From: Macrobrachium rosenbergii
Taxonomy: Eukaryota > Arthropoda > Malacostraca > Decapoda > Palaemonidae
Reading direction: 5' to 3'
Length of the DNA: 64,000 nt
NCBI RefSeq assembly: GCF_040412425.1
Contig: NC_089795.1
Coordinates: 80,005,163-80,069,162 of the forward strand
A program made the position numbers and the translations under genes. Of the stretch, positions 12,600-24,164 are shown piece by piece. A model generated the notes under the pieces. That model had not been told where the DNA came from. It did no database searches and saw nothing but the letters and a program-made list of their open reading frames with translations. Within the stretch, counting starts at the first letter, position 1; every line of letters begins with the position of its first letter.

Positions 12600-14098
12600 G
12601 TTTCATTGTAATGGATGTATTGGGCTTGTATGATGTGTAATATGTGCTATTAGTAAGACATTATAAGTGCAAGGTGCGTAATGTGTTTTCCTGCAGTTTA
12701 ATGCAAAGCTCAGGTGATGTCATTAGTGTTGAAATAATTATATGAAATATGTTTATTGATTTGTTTCAGATAATTATTTTCCAGTACGTCAGATTTGTTT
12801 TTGTCTTGTTACTCAAGACAAGAAGTTCCTTAGGATAACACCATCTCAACTTAACCCTTAATCGTAGTCGCTGTTTTCTTTCTTTCTAATGTTGAAAATG
12901 ACAAGCCTGTTGTTGAGTATTCTTGGGCAAAACTCGAGTATTAGACAATTTGACTGAAATTGAATTTAGATGATTATAAAATTAGCAGCACGAAAAATTT
13001 CGGTGTAATTAACAATGCAGCCTAAGAGTGAGAAGTATATTTGTTACCTTTTTATCAACCGGGTATGGGGAAACGAAGGATTTAGCAAGAAACATACATC
13101 GTTATAAAGGACATTCATGTAATATCATGAAGATGACATTTTTAGTTGACGTTTTTTACAGGTGTTCTTGTTATGAAACCAACAAAAAGAAAGACTAAGT
13201 CCATTTGAAGGTTACTTCAGTGAAAGCCAGGCATCAAAAACTCGTGATGAGAATCTGAATTTGGAGGGATTAATATTCAGTGTTATTTGTGAATAATCGG
13301 TTTTCCTTGGGCAGATCATAAAGTATTTTTTTTTCTCATAGAAATGCGTCAGCTACCTGGGAAATTCGTCCCGTTTCAAGACTGCTGTTTTGATTCGTTG
13401 GAGATCTCTTCACTCGTACGTCGTCGTACTTTGCACCCTAATCTTAAATTATTTATTGATGCATTTATTCGGTTATTACCTTACTAAAGGATTAGTTGGA
13501 GAACTTATTTCTTAGATTAAGAAATGGGACGTCGCATTAGATTCATATTTCATGGTTATAATCGAATTATATACTTAAAGTGAAAGGAAAATTGTTAACA
13601 ACCATCTTTTTCCAGGAAATCCCCTCTCTTTTCGGAAACCTCACCAGTCATCAAGGCTTATGCGATGTTGGCCAGTTACTTTTTTGCGATACCTTGTCAT
13701 GACATAGATTAACGAAAGGTAATTTAATGCTTTCAGAAATAAAAGTAGACAAAAATAATGCCAGCCATATTACCAAAATAGATGCTATTTCGCTATGGAT
13801 ACACTCAGCAGACCACGTTTTGCCCTGTTAGTGCCTACTCGAATGTCAAGCCTTTCCTACTCACCAAATACCTCGTTTCTGTGCCAATTTCCCATCGTCT
13901 TCTTGAACTCACAATACTTCCACTCCTCCCTGGAGAATTTGCTGGTGTTGGGTTATTGAAGCAAAGTCCCAAGGACCCGGTGAATAGCGCCGAATTTATG
14001 TTGAAACTCTTCTTCCCCTTTCTTGGAATGTTTCGCTTGAGCGCCCTTTAATGGGGTGCGGTGTTTTGCGTGTAGGTTGCGGATTTATTTGTGTGGTG
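12600..14098. other. No gene supported
   Basis: Mostly AT-rich. A minus-strand open stretch near 13350-13440 (YDDVRVKRSPTNQNSS) ends at a GT but lacks a good acceptor. A plus-strand frame at 13615-13700 follows a TTTTTCCAG acceptor but is only about 29 codons long. An 89-codon plus frame lies at 13782-14051. None is convincing. Confidence 0.4.
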
Positions 14099-14258
<160 letters not shown>

Positions 14259-14269
14259 TTTACTTTTTA

Positions 14270-15000
14270 ATATAAACTCCTTGTAGAACTTTTCCTGAAG
14301 ATTTATTTACACGCATAGAAATAAGAACGAGGTTTTACTTCAAGAATTTAGTCAAGTTATTGCATGATTAATGTGGTTTGTTTTTATAACTTTATATAAA
14401 AACACTCAAGAGAGAGAGAGAGAGTTGCTCTTATGGGGAGAAAGGACCGACTGGGACTTGCTTTCTCTATCCATGTTTCAAAAGTGGGAGTACGACTGCG
14501 ATCAAGATATTCGCAGAATATCGAATACAGTCTAGCCTACATATATTTTTCTATATATGTTTTTTGTTGATACATTTTTCTTTCATGTGGGACGGATTGT
14601 AGTAAGGGAAAGGCTATGGCAAGTTAAGTTTTCAGACTTTTTGAAAAGCATATTTAATGTCGTCATTTAGCACACTTGTCAAGAGCGCTGCAATTGTCAT
14701 ATTTCGACTAGCCTTACTTTCACATCGATGTCAAGAATCCTCGCTTGGGTCTCAGGACAGTTTTATTGCAGGCCCTTCTTTTCTTGATTAGTTTCATTCT
14801 TTTTACCAGGATTCAATTTCGCCTTATTTATTTCATACATGTTTGAATTTCCACTTACTTATCCTTTTACGTAATGCAGACAAAGGTAGAGAGAGGTTGA
14901 CCAAGGGATTGGTTGGTCGGCATCCTCGGAAAATCTATTATAGCATTTACGTAGTGGTAGAGGGTGAAGACAAGCAGGAAAACTAAAGATTAACGCCCTC
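14270..15000. other. No gene supported
   Basis: Short frames near 14440-14520 are open on both strands, so they do not point to a gene. No RNA or element recognised. Confidence 0.4.
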
Positions 15001-15018
15001 TCGAGGCATCCATTTTAA

Positions 15019-15019
<1 letters not shown>

Positions 15020-15113
<94 letters not shown>
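15020..15113. repeat. (TA)n microsatellite
   Basis: About 94 bp of TA, followed by a small palindromic TA-rich tail (ATAATGTATA..TACATTAT). Confidence 0.97.
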
Positions 15114-15115
<2 letters not shown>

Positions 15116-15119
15116 GTAT

Positions 15120-16834
15120 AGATTGATATATACATTATATATATAAACATTGCTACTGAAGTTCTTCTCTGATACGCAGATTTGAATTGTCTTATTTAAA
15201 TTTCATATTACACATAGCATTGCCATAGTATTCAGAAGTTTATGCGCTTACAAACATATTTCCACATCGATGCGATATAGGTCATTCAAATTCATCTTAA
15301 CGCTCTGCGCTGGGTAAAAGACCGTTATACAGTAAAGTAGATACGGTAGATACGGAAAGCCTCAAACGAGTGTTATTCCCAACGAGTCAGGAAAACACTA
15401 GGTGGACGTTAATACTCCCAATCATCCCGAGTGAGGGCAAGAGCAAGTGTTGACCCACGGAAACGAGCATCTTCTCGGGTACCAATTAACTTTTGGTGTC
15501 GCTTGCTCTTTCAATATTGACTTTCATTCAATTTTCCATCCCGGCGCGCCCACACGCAATTACACGCACGCGATTGATCGAGACAGTAAATAGGAATAAG
15601 CGGGATGGGAATTCTTGCTAGTTGAAGGTAAAGAGATGCGATCACTGTACGGAAACATGTGGTGTTGTTGCCTACACTTAATGCTCTGTCGTTAGATTCT
15701 GAGAAAAACAAGAGGAATAAAAAAAATATAAAGTAAACAGGCATAATAAAAAAAAAGTATTATTTCACTGCCTCGCATGCCGCATTGTGACCCATGACTG
15801 CTTGTACTAATCAAGCTGTCGCTTAGACCTTCGGAGACATTGGCTTTTCCTTCATGTATCCTGAAGGGTCTGCCACTGAAGATCCTCTTTCTAACTTCAA
15901 AGGAAAGGACGGTTAAGTAGTTTCTTTTTCATGTTTCTGAAGTTTATATTAATTTGATAGCAAAAAAAGTGTTCTGTTATTTTTCATTTTTAGCTCTCAG
16001 TGTACCTTGATTCATGCTTACTATTTCGCGTCGTGTGTTGGACTTGATGCTAAAACTTACTTCTAAGAAAAGTGCCCTGATGCAAGTGTGTGTGTGTGGT
16101 GTGTGTGTGTGTGCGCGCGCGCGCGTCCGTATCGTCAGTAATGGTCACGCTTACAAGTAAAAGAATGCGATACTATATGAATGACTAATACACTATACTG
16201 TACAATTTATTTCATTGTATAGAGAGAGATGGATATTACAAGCAATCTACTACACATTTGCGTTATGCATAAGAAGAGAAGAATAACAGAAAATCTTAAA
16301 TAAAGTCCTTAAATCATGATAAAGTGTTGCAAGTTTAAAAAAAAATTAACTAATACTTTGTTTAGTACTTATGAGACGAAGTCGCCGAAATTTGCTAATC
16401 AGTCAATCAAATATTGCTAAAATGGTGAAAGACCCTGAATTATTAAAGGCTTTTATTTCACTCTAATGTACAGCCACAAAATACCTGTTAAATATCGTAT
16501 TTTTACGACCACCACAAGCACTGCTTTTATGCTTTTAGAAAGATGATAAGCGTTATATACTCAGTTTTCTTCTCAGTCATAAAGATAAAATATACTGTAT
16601 ATCTATTATGCATTATACATGCATGTAGGTTATGTTGCAAATATATATACATATATATGTATGTATATGTATATATATATATACATAATGTACTTTCCGG
16701 ACATTTTTCATTGTCGGCTAACTTTAAGTCGCCATTGTGACCAGTGTTAGTTTTTTTTTTTTTTAACATTGCCGTTCAGTATTCATTTTCATCTGCATCT
16801 CCCTGGTTTAGTTTTTGAATAACGTAGTTCTTAC
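15120..16834. other. No gene supported; short TG/GC tract
   Basis: The stretch holds a (TG)n-(GC)n tract at 16086-16126 and imperfect TA repeats near 16640-16683. A minus frame at 15511-15744 starts MPVYFIFFLFLLFFSES, which is hydrophobic like a signal peptide, but the rest has no recognisable fold and the frame is only 77 codons. The ACCAATTAAC/TTTTGGTGTC blocks also seen near 8665 recur near 15485. Confidence 0.4.
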
Positions 16835-17097
16835 CTAGGGAGAAGATCCTCTTTTGGGTAAGCAGTTGAAGGTAAGTACTGCATTATATAGTTTTCAGTC
16901 ATTCTAATGATTGCTTTCTCAGAGTAAATGCATTCCTCCAGTAACTCTCCTATATATATATGTCGTTCTGTCTTCAGTGGAAAGGTAAACGCTTGCTGAT
17001 GGTCGAATACTTTCATCATAAAAAAAGAATACATTACAACCATTCTACTCTCGTCTTTCGGCACTACCTCGCTCAGTAAAGCCAGAGAGGAACATGG
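16835..17097 (-). CDS. Candidate internal coding exon, unrecognised protein
   Basis: On the minus strand a strong acceptor (a T-rich tract ending TTTCTAAG) opens a 263-bp exon that closes at CCTAG|GTAAGA. The open frame covers the whole exon. It includes SEVVPKDESRMVVMYSFF, then GELLEECIYSEKAIIRMTEN and ends YPKEDLLPR. The amino-acid mix is protein-like with acidic and basic residues in alternation. I recognise no family. It could belong to the same minus-strand gene as the 11927-12028 exon, but no intervening exon was found to test the phase. Confidence 0.28.
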
Positions 17098-19150
17098 CTT
17101 AGAAAAAAAAAGACAATCAAGGGGAATAACTCTAGGAATGACCCATACCTTATTTTCACATAACGTCTCGAAGCATCTTCGCTGACATCAAAGGTATTTT
17201 TTTTAACTTGATTAATACAACCATAATACAACCATTTTCAGATAAAAGAATTCAGCCATCAGCGAGTGATTACCTCTGCACTCAAGAGAGAACGACAGAA
17301 TGCAAGAAAAAGCAATCATTAGAAGGATTGAAAATGAAACTGTATAAACTGAATGAAGCGGGTGCGGCAGTTACCTTTAAACTTAGTTCTTATCTGTAAT
17401 TAATTCTTGAATGTCTCTTAAGAAGTGACACCATTTTAGGTCTTTGCACAAATAACCGAACAGGCTTAGTGCCAAATATCCAAGGCACCATTTAAACCCA
17501 AATTTGGCACTAGTCGAAGGTAAAGTTAACACCGCAAACATATTATGCCAAAGGGCTCATCAGACGGGTTTAGCCTTTCCTTATTTTGTAAATACCGAAA
17601 GGCATGGCAACCACGGCCTACCCAACCCCACCCGTAGTTACGGTTTCATTGGACATCCAAAGTCCAGGTCAACCCATAAAGTGGCATTGGAATGAATCGT
17701 GTCTTGCAGGGAGATAGAGCAATCGCCGACCTTAACAGTGAGCTTTCATCCTCCGTTGTTGAGAATTCAGCTGGCTTATGCCAGCACCTGTAAGGTGGGA
17801 ACAAAGCCATTTTCGATGACTGAGGCATTAACTTAATTTCGTAAGGATGGCTGCCAGCATGACAATCTTTTTCCCATAGACAAAAGGTTCCTAATTTTTT
17901 TATAAAATGAATAAACCTACTTTTATGTCTGCGTGATCTCTTTAATAAACTCAAAAGGAATTTAATCTATGCCTAAATGAAACTGTAAATATAAGTCTCA
18001 CACTTGTTAACCTCCCCCCCGCCCTTTAGGTTCCATTGTACTGTTCTGATGAGCTTGGGTTATTCACCCGCCAGTAAAACTTGGCTGGTCACATGTGCCC
18101 ACGATGACTTTGAGGAAGTCAGTTCTTTCCAACAACTTATCTTTGGAATTCTATTCCCAATTTTTTCCTGACTTCATATAATCTTGCTTTATGTGGCAGT
18201 TTGCTTACTTCTTTTTCGTCTCACTGGACATCTTGGATGAAAGACGTTTTTATATTCAGCGTGGCGTTCTTCTTGGTTAGAGAAATGTCATGATTCAACT
18301 ATTGGTTTAATCTGTTTTAATTTGTTTGTCATCAGATTCATTATTTCATACGCTTCCATTTATTGAACACCATGAACATGGTGGGTTTTGCAGATGGTAA
18401 ATAATCATGGACAAGATTGGTTAGGTTGGTTTGGTCCCAGCATGAGACTGTCTCGTATAGATCCAGAGCCAGTCGTAACTACACAAAAAAAACTCATAAA
18501 TGTCCTTAGTGGTCTCATTAAATAGCGGAAATGTAAATTACTTTGTAATTTTACAGTACCTTTTTTCGTTTTACATTAAGTATACTGGTCAGTTGCTTTT
18601 ATATATATCATCTTATGTTTGTTCTTTAACTCATGTCAGAAATTGCCAATAAGCGGACTGTTGTAAAGGTGTATTAACTTAGGCGATTTTAAGAAAATGC
18701 TTCATTGTTTGCAGCTAACGGTGCTTTACCCGTAAGAACTGAGGTTACTCACTGTAACACTGTTACGTTTAGTGGAATATCGACAGCCCCAAGAAGGTCG
18801 GAGACACGGAGTGAGTGTAGACTTGGATGATCCACTCAAACAAGGTTAGTAATGATTATTCATCCCATCTAAGTTTGTTACATTAGCCTAGGTTGTGCCA
18901 AATGTGTTGATGGTGGCTAGACACCAATTTTGGGAGCGGGTTTGTGAATACAGTGAATCTGAGGTTGAAGTTAGGGTAAAGGCAGCAAGAGGGCCAAGTG
19001 TAGGAAGATGACCGGGGTAGCGTGTGACAAAAGAATGCTAGCCTAAATAAACAGAAAATAAAGAAATGTTGTACCGTAATCATAGTGATAACAAGTTAGT
19101 CTCTTGGTTCAGAAACATAATTGACAATGGAGGAACAAAAGCTAGAACAA
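17098..19150. other. No gene supported; one perfect inverted repeat
   Basis: An 11-bp perfect inverted repeat, TAGTGCCAAAT at 17467-17477 and ATTTGGCACTA at 17502-17512, encloses 24 bases. Around it the moderately GC-rich 17460-17900 segment has overlapping short frames on both strands. It resembles a decayed dispersed repeat, not an exon. Confidence 0.4.
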
Positions 19151-19179
19151 ACAAAGGTAAGGATTCTGAGATGGAATTT

Positions 19180-19460
19180 ACTATTTAGGGATATCGCCGC
19201 GTGAGATGCATCAAATGAAGATATACAGTAATTTTACTGATAAAATAAAGAGTCAAAATTGATTGAGATGTTATGGGTATATGGTAAGGATGGGTGAGTA
19301 AGGAGTGAAGAGGGCTTGGGTGAACCGGTTAGGGATAAAAGGTCGGCATTTCAGAGTATTAGTTCTACCAAAAGGGTAAGGGGGAGACAAAAGAATTAGT
19401 CTGGATGGCATGATGCAGTTTAGAAGGATTTGGAGAGGGGATTAGCAGAGACAGTGCTTT
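19180..19460 (+). mobile_element. LINE 3' fragment, a second family
   Basis: Across frames the plus strand reads DKIKSQN*LRCYGYMVRMGE then VKRAWVNRLG and later ISLDGMMQFRRIWR. This matches the usual end of non-LTR polymerases (Lys-Leu-Arg-Trp-x-Gly-His-val-x-Arg-Met, then Arg-rich, then the Trp-x-D segment). The wording differs from the 6-11 kb family, so it is probably a different LINE. It carries stops and is a short, dead piece. Confidence 0.6.
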
Positions 19461-19489
19461 CAATAGAGATAGTTGTAGAAGACACATCA

Positions 19490-20440
19490 AAACAGCTTAC
19501 CTTTAGAGCAAGAATAGTGGTGGGGATAAAAATGATTCCTGCCTTTATACTCTTAAGGATTAAGGAAGGACATGAAAAATTGAAAATGGAACCGTTCCAT
19601 ACAGAAATGAAGGTGAACGTATTTCATATTAGTAGGAAAGTGGTATTTGGTATTTTTACTTATAATGTAGTACAGATGTAAAATATAGTTTTTGTTACAA
19701 TTTTGATGAATTGAGCAATAAGGCCACAACCATTGTAAATGCCTGTCAGGTGGGGGATAATAAAAATGATTGAAATACAGGGCTGCATCAAAACCTAACC
19801 TTACCAAACCAAAGTGATGTGTCCTACTTGACTTAGGACCTTCCCCTGAACCTATCTTTGGATGTTGTGTCCTACCTGACTAAAGAGGGAAAATATTTGC
19901 CTCCTTGAGCCTTCCTCCCCAACCTAAACTGACCTAGGCATCATGGAGTAATAAGAGCAAATTGGACCCCACCCCAAAGCTTAGCCAGACCTAGTACACC
20001 ATAACTCAAAGGGGAACAATATTTGATTACATACCTTGGTTAGTTGTCATCCTGTTTGCCCATTTCCCCAAGGTGAAGGTTCTCCGAGGACACAAAAACA
20101 TAAAACAACAATGTTTGTTTGTGTGGTATGCCATTACTTTTAGATATAGAGGAGTTTTTAATAGGTTAACCAAACATTTCTATTGGAAATTACTGTCAGA
20201 TTTGTCAAAATTACTAAAAGCTACAAGAAAAACCATTTTTGATATTCATAAGCAGTCTTCATAGGGAGATACAATTGACCATAAGTAAGTCTTTGTTATT
20301 TTACAGAAATACTGCACAATATAGTTATTAAGTAAATAATTCTTTAATAGAGAAAAGGAAATCCCTTGAAAGTAACAGTATCTATACCTTTATGTATTAA
20401 ACAAATGCTCCAGGTTTGATAGATCTGCATTTTTACATAT
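19490..20440. other. No gene supported
   Basis: The stretch contains a degenerate repeat of GTGTCCTAC(T/C)TGACT near 19820-19885 and short chance frames. Confidence 0.35.
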
Positions 20441-20449
20441 ACAGTATTC

Positions 20450-22600
20450 CCAGTGGATGTTGTAGGTGGTAATGGGGTTGGATGAGGAGCATGATCCTAT
20501 AGTGACCCAGCCAACTCGATCAGGTTTTTTATTAGAACTTTCAGCCTGGTCCCTTAACATCTTTGTGTAGTCCTGACTTCTTCATTTTGATCACTTGAAC
20601 TTGTGATGAATGCTTCCATGGTTATGATTAATCTGCCAATTGACTCTGTGTTTATTGACAGCTTTGATCATGGGTAGGGCAGTAACACCATTGTCATGAG
20701 TAGCTCTTTCACCTGTAGGTAGGAGAATGTCATAGATTGATTTGTTACACTTGGAGGTGGGAAAAAGAACAGTCTTACACTATCTCAGACAAATGCTTGT
20801 TTAACCACTGGCAGAGACTGACAGCCTCACCTAGATTCATAGAGCCAGTCACATCTGTGACTAACTTTTTAACCATGGTCATGAACTTAGCCTGATTCTA
20901 GAGATTTGCTCCACTTTGATCTTCAGTAGCTAAATTATCCATTCAGTAAGTCTAGATACATAGTATTTCACCAGTACAGTATAACTACTGTACTGCCCAT
21001 TTGTCCATTGCCATAAGAACAGTCTTGGCCAGTACCGTTACAACTTTATTTAGGTCCCCAGATCAATTATAGTCATTGACCACTAATATTATGCTCCCTG
21101 GACAGAAATGAAAGAAATTTTCAGCCCTGCAATAACACTGAAGATGTCCATGATTCTTCATATACAGTACTGTATTTAGAATGTTGTTCTAACTACCATT
21201 CCCTACCTCTCAGATGGCATGTGGTAAATTGTGCACTGAATAACATGTAGACAGACACTTTATGACTAATTTGGCTGATGAATTGTCTCTTTAGAGCTTC
21301 ATCAAACTTTAAATTACGTATCACGCTATGCTCTGTCTGACATCAGTTGCTGTTTGATAAAATTTTCAAGAATACTTTACCACTCAAGACCATGCTAAAG
21401 TAGGATGATCAAAATGTTAATCAGTTCTCTCATTATTAGAAGTACTGTAATGTTGAAGTCTCTAGTTAATGAATAACTTCTATAAACAGACCTGGGAGAC
21501 AAGAACCTCCCCTCTGGCTTGGCTTTCTAGAGCTCATCAATGAGGAATTTTTACACTTTATTCTTTTCTGTATGGCAACTGGAGTTTCACAATCAATATA
21601 GTATTGCTATTTCTTTACGTGTGGCAAATATCTAGCATTTCAGAGGTCACTGCAGACTCCTACAACAGTACAACCCTGTATGGTGAGGTGGTCTCAGTTT
21701 GTGGCTTTGTGTGACAAAGGGGTTTTCATCATCTCTGTTCCATCTTATTTATTTTCTTTTTATGCATTATTAGATGAGTCAGTGCATTGCAAGTTCTCTC
21801 ATATGAGGTTGCAGCTTGTCTGCAGTCTTTTTCCAGCACAACATAGGCTAGTGAATGACAAGAGCATTTCTGACTTTTTGTCATTATGGTAGATCTGTTC
21901 CTCAAGTTTGTGTGAAACCTCAAACTGGGACTTGACCTTGGTGCTGCAGAGTCTTACCAGGCCCCTTATGCTAGACATCTCACTTTTGGATTTAACACTA
22001 AGAACATGTTCCTGATTGCCTTATCATCATCTTAGAGTCTCAGCTCTCAGCAGTCTTCATGCCCTTTAGGTGAAGTGTCACATTCGAGTCACAGGTCTTT
22101 GGTCTCTTGATTTGCCAGAGACTGTATATTCAAGGATCATCCTTTTAGTAGAGATGGTCCTCCTCGAGATTCCTTTGCCATACTTGCCTTGCCCTCTTCT
22201 GCTCATGAGGACAATTTCTGTGTCCTGCAAGGCTGGACCTATTTTTTTTTTATCAGTCATTGTGAGTATGCAGTACTGTGACCTATGATTAAACAACTTG
22301 CCTGTGGACAGCATTGACATCAAGATTGAAATACATGAAGAATATTGTAGGAAGATGTTTAAATTTGCCCACTATGTTCCCTGAAGAGAACAGGCTCATT
22401 CAAGTGGAGCATCTATATATACTTCTAATGAGAGTTCTAATTGCTGTACTCAGAGTAATCTCCAAAAAGGAGCTTAGAATTTCATGTTTCCTGACTACTT
22501 CATTTCCTTTACCTATAAGAAAAAATGCTTACAATTTTTCTGACATTTCATGCTTCCTGATATGTATCCTTAAAACTTACCAGCAGGAATAAAAGAAATC
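20450..22600 (+). mobile_element. Degenerate DIRS-type retrotransposon with tyrosine recombinase
   Basis: The clearest part is 21630-22300. A 70-codon plus frame at 21680-21892 reads RWSQFVALCDKGVF, then SVPSYLFSFYALLDESVHC, the N-terminal core-binding part of DIRS recombinases (Trp-xx-Phe-x-x-Trp-Cys..Pro-x-x-x-x-x-Phe). A shifted frame after 21900 reads SNWDLTLVLQSLTRPLMLDI, then DLTLRTCS and, after a stop, VSALSSLHAL. This corresponds to the family's WDL-x-x-VL..LT-x-KT-x-FL..ASARRVSELHAL segment. Remains of upstream reverse transcriptase/RNase H (NASMVMIN near 20615) are weak. Several stops and shifts show it is inactive. Boundaries are approximate; no split direct repeats were traced. 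Confidence 0.65.
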
Positions 22601-23785
22601 TGTCTTCATGTATTTATTTATTACTGACCTACATATATAAGATTATTTGCAATACTTCTTGATGTTTTCAATGACAAGAGCTCTTACCTTATGAAAATGG
22701 GCATTCTTTCTTCACTCCTGTTAGTTCCACCATCCATTTGAAATTTTCTGTGGTCATCCAGAAGTAAATACTGTATATTATTTTTCTGGATGATTAACAA
22801 AGGCTGGGAATAAATGACTGAGGTTCCCAAAATAGGTCTTTTGATGTCAAGTTCGTGCACCTAGATTTGAGTTGTCTCGAGTTTGAGGCACTGAATCCAT
22901 AACAAAACAGATAATTCAGCAGGCGAATATGCATCCAAACTCCACAAAATCAATTGGTTACTGAGTTCAAATAGACAGTGTGACTTCAGTTGACTCATTC
23001 AGTATGAATGGGAATGAGTCAGTTTGACTCACATCAATGACACGACTCGTATGGTGTAAGCAAAGCCCAAGTTCTGAAGTCATACCTTTGCTAAATGAAA
23101 TCCTTTTTTCTTTTTGTTCCAACTTGTTCCTATAATCAAGTTGTCAGAATCAGCCACTGTCAAAGAATTTTGTCTCATTTACCTTATGACAGGTTATTTC
23201 ATGAGCTTCTGTTGATGAGTTTTGAGAGGACCTTGTTATGCTCATGATTAAGTCTTTCTGCGCCCGGCATAGGGATGAGCAACTTTGCAAAGTTTTGCCA
23301 TGTGATGTCACTCATAAAACATTTGGTGTATTTGGTTGGACCAGTAATTGCAGCAGGCCATGTACTGTCCATGAGAAGGGAACTGGATCATTCCTTTTCA
23401 TGTTTCATCCTTCCCTTACTTGTAAGAGTGTATCCTGGGACACCAGCTGTTATGCCTTTTGTGCTCAGTGGCTACAGTATACTGTTTTGGCTTGCTTCAG
23501 TTACAAATCTATTACTTATGGAAGCTAATGGTATCTAGATGTTTTGCCATCTCCATCACAGTTGTGATTTAGACTATTTATAATTTTGTTCTTAACCCTT
23601 TTGTAGCGGGACATATCCTGAGGCGCAATAACGGCATAAGAGGGGTAATGGGGTATATAATATGAAAATCATTTCATGCCATGATATTTGAATGAATTTT
23701 GCATGAAAACATTCAGATCACTTGAATGAGCCGTAAATGACTGTACTATGGCAATGCACACCTTAGCTCAGAATATGAGGGAGAA
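22600..23785 (+). other. Uncertain flank of the DIRS-like element
   Basis: An 87-codon plus frame at 23275-23538 is hydrophobic (KHLVYLVGPVIAAGHVLS..) and overlaps another frame. It may be decayed retroelement sequence or chance. No splice or start support. Confidence 0.3.
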
Positions 23786-23810
23786 TAGTCTGACTTGTGA
23801 TTTCTTAGGG

Positions 23811-24160
23811 GACTGTACTACATCTCCCTATCCCAGTACAGTACATCTCATATATATTTGCCCAGTACAGTACATCTCGTATATATTTGCCCATAAATAT
23901 GCTCAGAGATTATTGCTGGTTTTAGTTCTTATCTTTTACAATAGTATGTGAGCTGTAATTGTAATTTTGCAAAGTACAAAAAAATATTAGAAAGAACATG
24001 TATACAGTAATTTACTAAAAGGGACTATGTCTCCCCATCCCATTACATCTTGTAAATATTTGTCCATAAATATACTTGGGGATTGTTGCTGATTTTAGTT
24101 CTTATCTTGTACGATATTATGTGAGCTGTAATTGTAATTTTGCAAAATAAAAAAAAAAAA
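23811..24160 (+). repeat. Local duplication, period ~173 bp
   Basis: Two diverged copies. Each has GGGACT..TCTCCC(T/C)ATCCCA, CCATAAATAT, GGTTTTAGTTCTTATC or GATTTTAGTTCTTATC, and GTGAGCTGTAATTGTAATTT. The first copy also contains a smaller internal duplication, CCAGTACAGTACATCTC repeated with TATATATTTGCCC. No coding frame is conserved between copies. Confidence 0.75.
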
Positions 24161-24164
24161 AAAT

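Noticed and set aside
13350..13440. Possible minus-strand exon YDDVRVKRSPTNQ..
   Set aside because: The acceptor has no pyrimidine tract and the donor is weak.
13615..13700. Possible plus-strand terminal exon after TTTTTCCAG
   Set aside because: Only about 29 codons, no poly(A) signal close by, no partner exon.
15511..15744. Minus-strand small secreted protein starting MPVYFIFFLFLL
   Set aside because: The hydrophobic start is easily produced by AT-rich DNA, and the rest shows no cysteine pattern or processing site that makes sense.
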